Below, piece by piece: positions 14,287-20,213 of a stretch of DNA of 20,213 bases. The stretch spans positions 11,104 through 31,316 of the forward strand of contig DMFR01000086.1 in assembly GCA_003450125.1 (NCBI GenBank), written 5' to 3'. Within the stretch, counting starts at the first letter, position 1; each line of letters opens with the position of its first letter. The notes beneath the pieces were generated by a model that was not told where the DNA came from, did no database searches, and saw nothing but the letters and a program-made list of their open reading frames with translations. The translations under genes and the position numbers were made by a program. This stretch comes from Prolixibacteraceae bacterium. GTDB taxonomy: Bacteria; Bacteroidota; Bacteroidia; Bacteroidales; Prolixibacteraceae.

Positions 14287-14461
14287 TTGTATAACAGACT
14301 AAAAAAGAGGGTAGTGAGTTGGTTGCAATTTGTACCCAAAAGAAAATGCGATCTTCTGAAGGTATAAATTATAAAACGGTTTGAAATCGTTCATGGAGGT
14401 TTCTGTCATTTGAAAAATTGTTTTGCAATCCAAAGGCCAGATTGCCCATTTCACCTTGGGA

Positions 14462-14818
14462 CTAAGCGCTATGCAGAAATACCTCGGCGGGAATACTAAA
14501 ATAGTTCTTTAGTTTTTGAGCCATCTTTAGTGTGATTTCCCGCTTTCCCGAAAGAATCGCAGAAACGTGTCCTTTGCTGCCGATAATGGGTTCAAGGTCT
14601 TTTGCCTTCAACCCCATCTCCTGCATTTTGTATTTGATCACTTCCAAAGCGTCAAGTTCAGGTAATTGATAATGTTTGTCATCGTAATCTTTTACCAGCA
14701 CAATCAACAATTCCAACTCTTCACTTTCGGGAGTATTGGGTTCTACCTGGAAGATTTCCATCATTCTCATTGAAGCCTTGTTATAATCTTCTTCCGTTTT
14801 TAATACTTTCCAGTTCAT
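14462..14818 (-). CDS. higA: HigA-family antitoxin (XRE-type HTH)
   Basis: This 118-residue antitoxin lies downstream of its toxin, the usual order for higBA. The N-terminal helical part (MNWKVLKTEEDYNKASMRMMEI) is typical of the COG5499 HigA group. The C-terminal XRE helix-turn-helix (about 65-115) contains MGLKAKDLEPIIGSKGHVSAILSGKREITLKMAQKL split over its helices. It should bind HigB and repress the shared promoter. The frame is open six codons further upstream only with a TTG start overlapping higB, so the ATG at 14818 is preferred. That leaves 4 nt between the two genes. The product ends in a short FLHSA tail. Confidence 0.88.
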   Translation of the reverse strand: MNWKVLKTEEDYNKASMRMMEIFQVEPNTPESEELELLIVLVKDYDDKHYQLPELDALEVIKYKMQEMGLKAKDLEPIIGSKGHVSAILSGKREITLKMAQKLKNYFSIPAEVFLHSA

Positions 14819-14822
14819 AGTA

Positions 14823-15149
14823 CTATTTTTTATCAATTAAGATTTTGGTATCAAAGGCTACGGTTTCGACGTTAATCTTGTCATATTCTTTATGTGTACC
14901 AAACCAAATAATGTAGCAAGCGGTATGGAAAAAATTGATTGAAACCACTAGTCGGAAATCATTTCCTTTGATATTAAAAACAACCCTGTTATTGGTTACA
15001 ATACTTGCATTTCCATATACTTTTTTCAGTTCATTGAAATTACTAAATTCAAGTTTGGAAAACTCGTTGTACCAAATCAATAATTGCGTTTCAGCAATCG
15101 GATATCTTTTGGTGTAATACAAAATTGTTTTCTTCACCAGAATGTTCAT
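14823..15149 (-). CDS. higB: HigB-family mRNA interferase toxin
   Basis: This 108-residue toxin is of the HigB (PF09907) branch of the RelE-like fold, a ribosome-associated mRNA endonuclease. Diagnostic segments are VVFNIKGNDFRLVVSINF (about 56-73), CYIIWFGTHKEYDKI (78-92) with the GTHxEYD motif, and the N-terminal basic YYTKRYP region. It is first in the higBA operon with higA 4 nt downstream. A full-consensus promoter (TTTG-N19-TAAATTTG) ends only 4 nt before its ATG, so the mRNA may be leaderless or nearly so. No alternative start lies nearby downstream. Confidence 0.87.
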   Translation of the reverse strand: MNILVKKTILYYTKRYPIAETQLLIWYNEFSKLEFSNFNELKKVYGNASIVTNNRVVFNIKGNDFRLVVSINFFHTACYIIWFGTHKEYDKINVETVAFDTKILIDKK

Positions 15150-15153
15150 GCAA

Positions 15154-15184
15154 CAAATTTAATAAAAAGTTTTCAATTTGCAAA
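15154..15184 (-). promoter_or_regulatory. Consensus promoter of higBA
   Basis: On the minus strand TTTG (15184-15181) and TAAATTTG (15161-15154) are separated by exactly 19 nt, matching the Bacteroidota -33/-7 consensus at every defined position. The -7 box ends 4 nt before the higB ATG. Confidence 0.75.
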
Positions 15185-15253
15185 CCAACAGGACGCTTTA
15201 AATAAGTTGAAGTTTTTAGATGAATTCCAAACTTAAAAAAATCAGACAACAGG

Positions 15254-15284
15254 TTTGATTTGTAAACATAACTTCTTACCTTTA
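15254..15284 (+). promoter_or_regulatory. Promoter of the amidase gene
   Basis: TTTG (15254-15257), a 19-nt spacer and TACCTTTA (15277-15284) match TTTG-N19-TAnnTTTG at all but the last base. It lies 24 nt before the ATG at 15309. It also argues against the upstream TTG start at 15255, which falls inside the -33 box. Confidence 0.65.
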
Positions 15285-15308
15285 TCCTTTCAATCAAACT
15301 ATTATCCT

Positions 15309-16901
15309 ATGAGCAATAAATACTTTAACAAGGCCGGCATCCTGATTTTTCTATTCTTTACCAGTTTATGCCTGACTCCATCGGTAAAAGCACAAAAGGC
15401 TGCGCCTCAAGAATTTAAGTTCCTCGAACAAGATATCACCCAGATTCAACTGGGGTATAAAAATGGTTCGTTTACAATCAAAGAGCTGGTCCAATCCTAT
15501 CTGGATCGAATCAGTCAGATTGATCAAAACGGGCCTTCACTTCACTCAATTATCCAGGTCAACCCTGATGCCCTTAAGATTGCAGAAGCATTGGACAAAG
15601 AGATGAAACAGGGTAAAATCAGAGGTCCTTTACATGGGATTCCTGTGTTGCTGAAAGACAATATTGATACCCACGATAAGATGGCTACTACAGGCGGTTC
15701 CAGGGCGCTGATGAATTCTCACCCTTTAAAGGATAGTTATTTGGCCAAACAGTTAAAGGAAGCCGGAGCGATCATCATCGGAAAGGCCAATCTAAGTGAG
15801 TGGGCCAATTTCCGCGGTCAGTTATCCACCAGTGGATGGAGTGGTGCGGGTGGACTTACAAAAAATCCCTATATCCTGAACCGTAATTCCTGTGGATCAA
15901 GTTCAGGTTCCGCGGTTGCTGTATCTGCCAATCTGACCATGCTTGCCATAGGAACCGAGACCGACGGCTCCATTGTCTGCCCTTCACAGACCAATGGAAT
16001 TGTGGGCATCAAGCCTACCGTGGGGCTGGTCAGCCGATCGGGAGTCATCCCCATCTCCTTTACCCAGGATACACCGGGACCCATGGCCCGCACAGTAAGG
16101 GATGCCGCAATAGGATTGGGTGCATTGGTAGGGATTGATCCTTCCGATGAGAAAACATTGGCCAGCAAGGGAAGATTCTATAGGGATTATACCCAATTCC
16201 TGAAAGAAGACGGATTGAAAGGCAAAAGAATCGGTCTATACAAAGCCCCATTGGGCATCAATTTCAAGGTGGATACTTTGATGTCCAAAGCGGTCAGTTT
16301 CCTGAAAAGCCAGGGAGCCGAAGTCATTGAGGTCAACGAACTCTCAAGAGGCAAGGTGGACAGCTGTGAAATGGAAATCATGTTGTATGAATACAAGGAC
16401 GGATTGAATAAATACTTCCAATCACTCGGTCCTGCGGCTCCCGTCAAAAGCATTGAAGAACTGATCCGATTTAATCAATCAGACCCCATTGAACTGAAAT
16501 ATTTTAACCAGAGCTACCTGGAAAGGGCCCAAAAGAAAGGAAATCTTACAGATCCTTCTTACCTGAATGCCTTGTCCCAATTGCAGAAAGGCAGCAGAGA
16601 AGAAGGTATCGACAGGGTCATGAATGCAGAGAACCTGGATGCTATCATCGCTCCAACGGGCAGTCCTGCCTGGATCAGCGATTTGATCAATGGGGATAGC
16701 TTTTCATTGGCCAGTTCTTCACCTGCCGCTCAGGCTGGATATCCAAGCATTACAGTCCCAATGGGATACATTGATGCTCTGCCTGTTGGAATCTCTTTTT
16801 TCGGAAGGGCCTGGAGTGAACCTCTTCTGTTGCAAATCGCCTATGCCTATGAACAGGGCACCAAACACCGTAGGGCGCCTCATTTCATCAGCCCGGAATA
16901 A
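15309..16901 (+). CDS. Exported amidase of the amidase signature family
   Basis: This 530-residue amidase-signature hydrolase cleaves carbon-nitrogen amide bonds; the substrate is unknown. The signal peptide is residues 1-28 (AGILIFLFFTSLCLTPSVKA), so it acts outside the cytoplasm, unlike GatA, the cytoplasmic member of the family. The catalytic triad is Lys116 in LLKDNID, cis-Ser197 in the CGSSSGSAVAVS signature (195-206), and nucleophile Ser221 in GTETDGSIVCPS (215-226). The 24-residue spacing between the two serines equals that in malonamidase E2. The C-terminal ITVPMGY and GISFFGRAWSEPLLLQIAYAYEQ are also typical. The ATG at 15309 is chosen because it gives the signal peptide and follows the promoter at 15254-15284. 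It is not in an operon with recognisable partners. Confidence 0.93.
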   Translation: MSNKYFNKAGILIFLFFTSLCLTPSVKAQKAAPQEFKFLEQDITQIQLGYKNGSFTIKELVQSYLDRISQIDQNGPSLHSIIQVNPDALKIAEALDKEMKQGKIRGPLHGIPVLLKDNIDTHDKMATTGGSRALMNSHPLKDSYLAKQLKEAGAIIIGKANLSEWANFRGQLSTSGWSGAGGLTKNPYILNRNSCGSSSGSAVAVSANLTMLAIGTETDGSIVCPSQTNGIVGIKPTVGLVSRSGVIPISFTQDTPGPMARTVRDAAIGLGALVGIDPSDEKTLASKGRFYRDYTQFLKEDGLKGKRIGLYKAPLGINFKVDTLMSKAVSFLKSQGAEVIEVNELSRGKVDSCEMEIMLYEYKDGLNKYFQSLGPAAPVKSIEELIRFNQSDPIELKYFNQSYLERAQKKGNLTDPSYLNALSQLQKGSREEGIDRVMNAENLDAIIAPTGSPAWISDLINGDSFSLASSSPAAQAGYPSITVPMGYIDALPVGISFFGRAWSEPLLLQIAYAYEQGTKHRRAPHFISPE

Positions 16902-16956
16902 TGGTTTGTACAGGGGTAGGCGATTATAGCATAATGAATTAATTCAATTTTGAATC

Positions 16957-17748
16957 ATGAGAATATTTCTCCAAATCATACTGATTACAATTGCTCTCAA
17001 TTGCACAGGGCAAATTTTTAATCTCGAGACGGAATTTCAACCTTCATTCCTGCCAGGCTCTAATTTGATCCTTCAGGATGATGGAAAACAATGTTTTCTA
17101 GATTTAAAGGGCGAAACCTTTTCTGAACATTGTATCATTACTGATTTACAATTAGTTGATATTAAGAGCTTTCTAAATCACTATCAGTTTAAGATTAAGG
17201 TTAACAATGATACTTTAGGTACAATTACTAAAATCGAGAATGGAGATACAATTACTTCTTATTTAAGGAGTATGGGCACCGATGGGATTGGTGTGAATGG
17301 GAAATTGATTAGGGATAACCTTACCAAAAAATTCAAGTTTTGGTCTCCCAATAAAGGGACTGCCAATGACAGTTTAATTGTACTGCTGTTTAAATTGATG
17401 AATAGAAATCTCAAAGAAGCGAAGACAGTTAATTATTTGGAGCAATTGAAACAATATTTTAGGTTTGAACTTGGATTAAAAAAACTATCTGATTCTCCAT
17501 TAACGTATAAACTTTATGGGTCAATTACCGCCCATGAGGAGGATGAACTAAATACTTTTTTTAAATCTCTGCCACTAGATTCAGTCCTCTATTTTGACAT
17601 GTCCAATTTCGACAGTATGGGAACCATGTTTTATCCAACATTTAGAGCATTATGCGAGAGGAATAAAAATATTTATTGGCTGAATTGTTCTGCTGGCGCT
17701 CTAAAACAATTGAATGAAATAGGGATTAGCCCATCAAGGATTAGATAA
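16957..17748 (+). CDS. Exported protein with STAS-like C-terminal region, function unknown
   Basis: This 263-residue protein is not a family I can name. Residues 1-19 are a hydrophobic export signal (MRIFLQIILITIALNCTGQ). Cys16 might be lipidated, but Asn at -1 is a poor lipobox, so ordinary cleavage after GQ is as likely. The middle (about 20-165) is a mixed alpha/beta region with no motif I recognise. The C-terminus (about 185-263) resembles a STAS/anti-sigma-antagonist fold: a strand LYGSI, a helix, then SVLYFDMSNFDSMG, a helix PTFRALCERNKN, a strand IYWLNCS and a final helix ALKQLNEIGI. The regulatory phospho-Ser/Thr of SpoIIAA-like proteins is not obvious. It begins 55 nt after the amidase. 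Base composition is more AT-rich than the amidase. Confidence 0.7.
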   Translation: MRIFLQIILITIALNCTGQIFNLETEFQPSFLPGSNLILQDDGKQCFLDLKGETFSEHCIITDLQLVDIKSFLNHYQFKIKVNNDTLGTITKIENGDTITSYLRSMGTDGIGVNGKLIRDNLTKKFKFWSPNKGTANDSLIVLLFKLMNRNLKEAKTVNYLEQLKQYFRFELGLKKLSDSPLTYKLYGSITAHEEDELNTFFKSLPLDSVLYFDMSNFDSMGTMFYPTFRALCERNKNIYWLNCSAGALKQLNEIGISPSRIR

Positions 17749-17908
17749 TTCTTACTACACTCCCTCCATCACAAAGAAATATACTTTGCAGAATTCCTCT
17801 GCAATAGACTATTGTTGTCCCAAAATTACATCCATATTACGCTATACTTGCACCTTCTCCCCACTTTACAGCCAGTTTTGGGTACATAATGGTCTGTAGC
17901 AAATCAAT

Positions 17909-18101
17909 ATTAGATCAATATTAATTCAATACCAAGTCAATACCAATTCCAGAGTTAATGGGTACATTACGGATACATAATGGGTACATTACAGGTTCAT
18001 GAACCCGTAATGTACCCGTAATCTACCCATTATGTACCCGTAATGTACCCATTAACTATGGACTTGGTATTGAGTTGGTATTGATTTCATATTGACTTAA
18101 T
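17909..18101. repeat. 193-bp imperfect inverted repeat of 11-nt words
   Basis: The outer arms 17909-17992 and 18018-18101 pair with scattered mismatches. The words are GGGTACATTAC/GGATACATAAT (11 nt, repeated in each arm) and AATACCAA (repeated 11 nt apart). The 25-nt centre contains a second palindrome, GGTTCATGAACC (17994-18005). Because of the 11-nt repetition the arms can pair in two registers shifted by 11 nt. It lies between two plus-strand genes. Confidence 0.92.
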
Positions 18102-18321
18102 AGGGAATTGAGTATTCAGAGAGATGAATTATTCAGAAAGGCGGCGTGCTTTAGGCTGCCAACTGTTAAGGATTTCTAAAAAATATTTATTTAGCGCATC
18201 TTTCCTCTAAAAGTTAATATCATTGTACGGGAAAATTAAAGAGGAGGCGCCCTTCATTACCGGCGCAACCTTTCACCAAAAAGGTCATCTTATCTGAAAA
18301 GTACCGACATGAAACGAGCCA

Positions 18322-18337
18322 TCCCGATTAATCGGGA
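18322..18337. repeat. 16-bp perfect palindrome
   Basis: TCCCGATTAATCGGGA is self-complementary with no spacer, 60 nt before the lipoprotein gene. It could be a dimeric regulator site or a dispersed palindromic repeat. Nothing in the window decides between them. Confidence 0.7.
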
Positions 18338-18396
18338 CACAGAGGAATGTTTATAGGCGAGTTCCATCTGGCAATTAAAAAACAAATTATAAACAG

Positions 18397-18786
18397 ATGA
18401 AAATCATCTTATTTGCAATCCTGTCCATTGTGGTCATATCTTGTACAGAGCCAGCAGACCGCTATGTTAAAAAGTTTGATCAGGTGGATATTACTAAACG
18501 ATTGATCCCCGATACGACTTTCAACCTCGATTACATGGAGATTAAGGCAAAGGCCCAGGCAGAGAACAGCTGCTGGAGGAAATTGTATTTTGAGTTGAAA
18601 AAAACCAAGGATTTTGAATATACTTTGAAAGCATACGGCACCTATGAAAGTTTTGGGGTCTGTGATGCGGAGATCGTCAGTCAGGACACCGCGATTATTT
18701 TTCAGCCCACCCAAAAAGGTACTTACCTGTTTTCCATTTCAAGGGTGCCTAATAAAACTGAGGTTGACACGATGATCGTGCTCTAG
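18397..18786 (+). CDS. Small lipoprotein of unknown function
   Basis: This 129-residue protein has a lipoprotein signal: MKIILFAILSIVVISC, with a lipobox VISC giving acylated Cys16. The mature part is about 114 residues, of mixed beta character, with two further cysteines (CWRKLYFELKK and YESFGVCDAEI) that could form a disulfide in the periplasm. The C-terminal half looks like a short beta-sandwich (TAIIFQPTQKGTYLFSISRV). I recognise no family. It ends 13 nt from the end of convergent rnpA with no terminator visible between them. Confidence 0.78.
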   Translation: MKIILFAILSIVVISCTEPADRYVKKFDQVDITKRLIPDTTFNLDYMEIKAKAQAENSCWRKLYFELKKTKDFEYTLKAYGTYESFGVCDAEIVSQDTAIIFQPTQKGTYLFSISRVPNKTEVDTMIVL

Positions 18787-18799
18787 GGACTGTTTTACC

Positions 18800-19180
18800 T
18801 TAAACTTTTGCAAGCAGCTTTTTAAAGGCCGAAATCATGGCTTTTTCGATGGGGGCGTATTCTGAGAGGTCTTTGCCTATATAAACAAACATCACGGCGA
18901 TTTGGAGGCCTTTGGCCCCTAATTCGAGGTAAAGGGACGGTTTGTTGATCCGGTAGGCTTCCCGCATGCGTCTTTTGAGGATATTTCGCTTGACGGCACG
19001 CTTGAAATTGCGTTTGGATACGGTAAAGGCCGCCTGAACGGGATAGGGTTGCAGGGCTTCCGTTTTGTTGAAAACCACTTTCAGGGGATAGGACAAGAAG
19101 GATTGGCCGGAGGTAAATAATTCTTCGATTGTTTTCTGGCTGCAAAGCCTTTCCTCTTTATGTAATGTGAATCCTTCCAT
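18800..19180 (-). CDS. rnpA: Ribonuclease P protein component
   Basis: RnpA is the protein subunit that, with the RNA rnpB, removes 5' leaders from pre-tRNAs. The product is 126 residues from ATG at 19180. It starts MEGFTLHKEERLCSQKTIEELF, typical of the family. The central FTVSKRNFKRAVKRNILKRRMREAYR region (split here) is the RNR signature that contacts P RNA. The frame is open to 19213, but that extension would run into the terminator hairpin at 19197-19225 and lacks homology to the usual N-terminus. In many bacteria rnpA follows rpmH. In Bacteroidota it commonly follows hemD, as here. A terminator-like hairpin lies just upstream. Confidence 0.94.
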   Translation of the reverse strand: MEGFTLHKEERLCSQKTIEELFTSGQSFLSYPLKVVFNKTEALQPYPVQAAFTVSKRNFKRAVKRNILKRRMREAYRINKPSLYLELGAKGLQIAVMFVYIGKDLSEYAPIEKAMISAFKKLLAKV

Positions 19181-19196
19181 CGAACGAAAATACAAC

Positions 19197-19225
19197 AAAA
19201 AAGGGGAAATCAACTTTCCCCTTTT
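19197..19225 (-). terminator. Terminator-like hairpin between hemD and rnpA
   Basis: AAAAGGGGAAA and TTTCCCCTTTT (11 bp perfect, 5-nt loop; 19199-19209 with 19215-19225) are followed on the minus strand by a run of six T (19202-19197). It lies 41 nt after the hemD stop and its T-run ends 16 nt before the rnpA ATG. There is no room for a normal promoter between the hairpin and rnpA, so it may act as a partial terminator or leader attenuator. Confidence 0.8.
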
Positions 19226-19266
19226 GACTGTATGGTTTTATCAGTTATTATCTTGAACCTGCCGGT

Positions 19267-20010
19267 TTACTTGTTGTTTTTCTTGATATACTGCTCCAAA
19301 GCCATGGTCATGGAAGGAGCTTCAGCAGTGGGAGCTTCTATATCGAGCCTCAGGCCTGCATCCATTACCGCTTTGGCCGTTGCTGGTCCAAAACAGGCAA
19401 TCTTGGTACTGTTCTGTTCAAACTGCGGAAAGTTCTGCATCAGGGATTGAATACCCGAAGGACTGAAGAACACCAGGATGTCGTAGTTCACGTCCTGCAG
19501 GTCGGATAAATCGCTGCTGACCGTTTTGTAAATAATGGCTGGGGTATATTTATACCCGGCCTTATCAAGTTGCTGAAGTATCTCGGGCTGAGAGATCTGC
19601 GAGACGGGCAAAAGGAATTTTTCATCCTTGTGTTTCTTCATCACATCAATCAGATCGGCAAATTTACCGGCACCATAGAAGATTTTACGTTTGCGGTAAA
19701 CGATGTATTTCTGCAAATAAAAGGCGGTGGCTTCCGAGACGCAAAAGTATTTCATGGAATCAGGAATGGTCACCCGCATTTCAGAGCTCATTCTGAAGAA
19801 GTGATCAATGGCGCTGCGGCTGGTAAAAATCACTCCAGTATGATCCAGGATCTGGATCCTGGTTTGCCTGAACTCTTTGGCCGAAACACCTTCAACCTGG
19901 ATGAACGGGCGGAAATCAACCTGAACATTGCTCTTTTCTGCCAGATCGAAATAAGGCGATTTGGCAGTATCAGGTTTGGGCTGTGTGATTAAAATTTTCT
20001 TGATTTTCAA
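19267..20010 (-). CDS. hemD: Uroporphyrinogen-III synthase
   Basis: HemD cyclises hydroxymethylbilane with inversion of ring D to uroporphyrinogen III, on the route to haem and cobalamin. The product is 247 residues. The two-domain Rossmann-like fold is suggested by KKILITQPKP at the N-terminus, GVIFTSRSAIDHFF (about 59-72), YDILVFFSPSGIQSLMQNF (about 175-193) and KIACFGPATAKAVMDAG (about 204-220). The first codon appears to be TTG at 20010: the MKIKKILITQPKP N-terminus matches the family and no ATG occurs for some 70 codons. It lies between a DUF4271 gene and rnpA, a common Bacteroidota arrangement. The DUF4271 stop is 33 nt upstream, so the two are probably co-transcribed. Confidence 0.92.
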   Translation of the reverse strand: MKIKKILITQPKPDTAKSPYFDLAEKSNVQVDFRPFIQVEGVSAKEFRQTRIQILDHTGVIFTSRSAIDHFFRMSSEMRVTIPDSMKYFCVSEATAFYLQKYIVYRKRKIFYGAGKFADLIDVMKKHKDEKFLLPVSQISQPEILQQLDKAGYKYTPAIIYKTVSSDLSDLQDVNYDILVFFSPSGIQSLMQNFPQFEQNSTKIACFGPATAKAVMDAGLRLDIEAPTAEAPSMTMALEQYIKKNNK

Positions 20011-20043
20011 GGTAATTGCTTTTAAATTTAATTCTTTACTATC

Positions 20044-20213
20044 CTAGATCAACAAAATATTGTAGACCAGTAGTAATGGTAAAAATTCAAGGGTACAAAG
20101 GTATAAAATCAAATATGAAATTGAGAAATGTTTTCTCAAGAAAATTTTAATCCCTCTTGCCAGGGAAACCAGATAGAAAATGGAAATGACCACAAGACCC
20201 GTATATAGCAGTA
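20044..20213 (-). CDS. DUF4271 membrane protein, C-terminal part (runs off the window)
   Basis: The last 55 codons and the stop (20044-20046) of a minus-strand gene are present; the start lies beyond the window. The fragment is very hydrophobic: a segment LLYTGLVVISIFYLVSL, a basic loop ARGIKIFLRKHFS, then ISYLILYLCTLEFLPLLLVY and a short ILLI end. This two-helix end and the position directly before hemD and rnpA fit the Bacteroidota DUF4271 family of integral membrane proteins of unknown function. Confidence 0.75.
   Translation of the reverse strand, partial: LLYTGLVVISIFYLVSLARGIKIFLRKHFSISYLILYLCTLEFLPLLLVYNILLI

Larger units (their letters stand above)
17749..18396. other. Long gap without genes
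   Basis: This 648-nt stretch holds a small hairpin at 17786-17804 (TTGCAGA/TCTGCAA, 5-nt loop, no T-run), the large inverted repeat at 17909-18101 and a 16-bp palindrome at 18322-18337. Open frames are short and show no recognisable protein. Confidence 0.6.

Noticed and set aside
15091..15297. 68-codon minus-strand frame upstream of higB
   Set aside because: It overlaps the higB start and contains the consensus higBA promoter. The translation has no recognisable feature.
242..18101. CRISPR array explanation for the repeated words
   Set aside because: The words are adjacent or nearly so, form hairpins and have no regular unique spacers; no cas gene is present.
18121..18321. Remnant transposase in the gap before the lipoprotein gene
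   Set aside because: Short frames (for instance one reading APFITGATFHQKGHLI) show no motif of any transposase family.

Overview
The window looks like chromosomal DNA from a member of the Bacteroidota, probably a Bacteroidales/Marinilabiliales-type environmental lineage. The evidence is: a large exported protein with a type IX secretion (T9SS) C-terminal sorting domain; TAnnTTTG-type -7 promoter boxes (two with a TTTG box 19 nt upstream); a DAHP synthase fused to a C-terminal chorismate mutase; the DUF4271-hemD-rnpA gene order; and moderate-to-low GC with AT-rich gaps. I see no insertion sequence, prophage, CRISPR array, tRNA or rRNA. The genus cannot be named from the sequence alone.

Layout. 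1-413: a gap with a hairpin ahead of ispE. 414-1723: ispE (isoprenoid precursor pathway) and a small exported protein. 1804-3137: a bidirectional terminator and the minus-strand pair yjjP-yjjB (split ThrE-type exporter). 3138-5657: a flavin reductase-like protein, rlmN, and a convergent DUF4242 protein. 5658-6896: a long gap and a solitary HicB-type antitoxin. 6897-11003: a secreted GH32 fructan/sucrose hydrolase (minus) divergent from an 822-residue T9SS-exported zinc metallopeptidase. 11129-11888: a nucleotidyltransferase/HEPN pair. 12045-14286: an aromatic amino acid operon, tyrA then DAHP synthase-chorismate mutase, with its leader and terminators. 14462-15184: a minus-strand higBA toxin-antitoxin pair. 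15254-18786: an exported amidase, an exported protein with a STAS-like C-terminus, and a small lipoprotein. 18800-20213: rnpA, hemD and the end of a DUF4271 gene, all minus.

The most interesting element is the leader of the tyrA operon (12045-12223). A promoter box is followed by a 24-codon open frame whose residues 9-16 are eight consecutive aromatics (FYYWFYYF). A strong intrinsic terminator then stands just before the tyrA start. A segment near the end of the leader frame (12131-12137) can pair with the left arm of that terminator (12180-12186). This has all the parts of ribosome-mediated transcription attenuation, apparently sensing Phe, Tyr and Trp together, in front of the genes for the first step of the shikimate pathway and the tyrosine branch.

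The second theme is the gaps between genes. Six of them (242-389, 3281-3426, 4221-4302, 5917-6034, 6784-6894, 17909-18101) hold long inverted repeats, one with perfect 67-bp arms. In most, the arms are themselves built from short repeated words. They occur between divergent, tandem and convergent genes alike, so they are not simply terminators.
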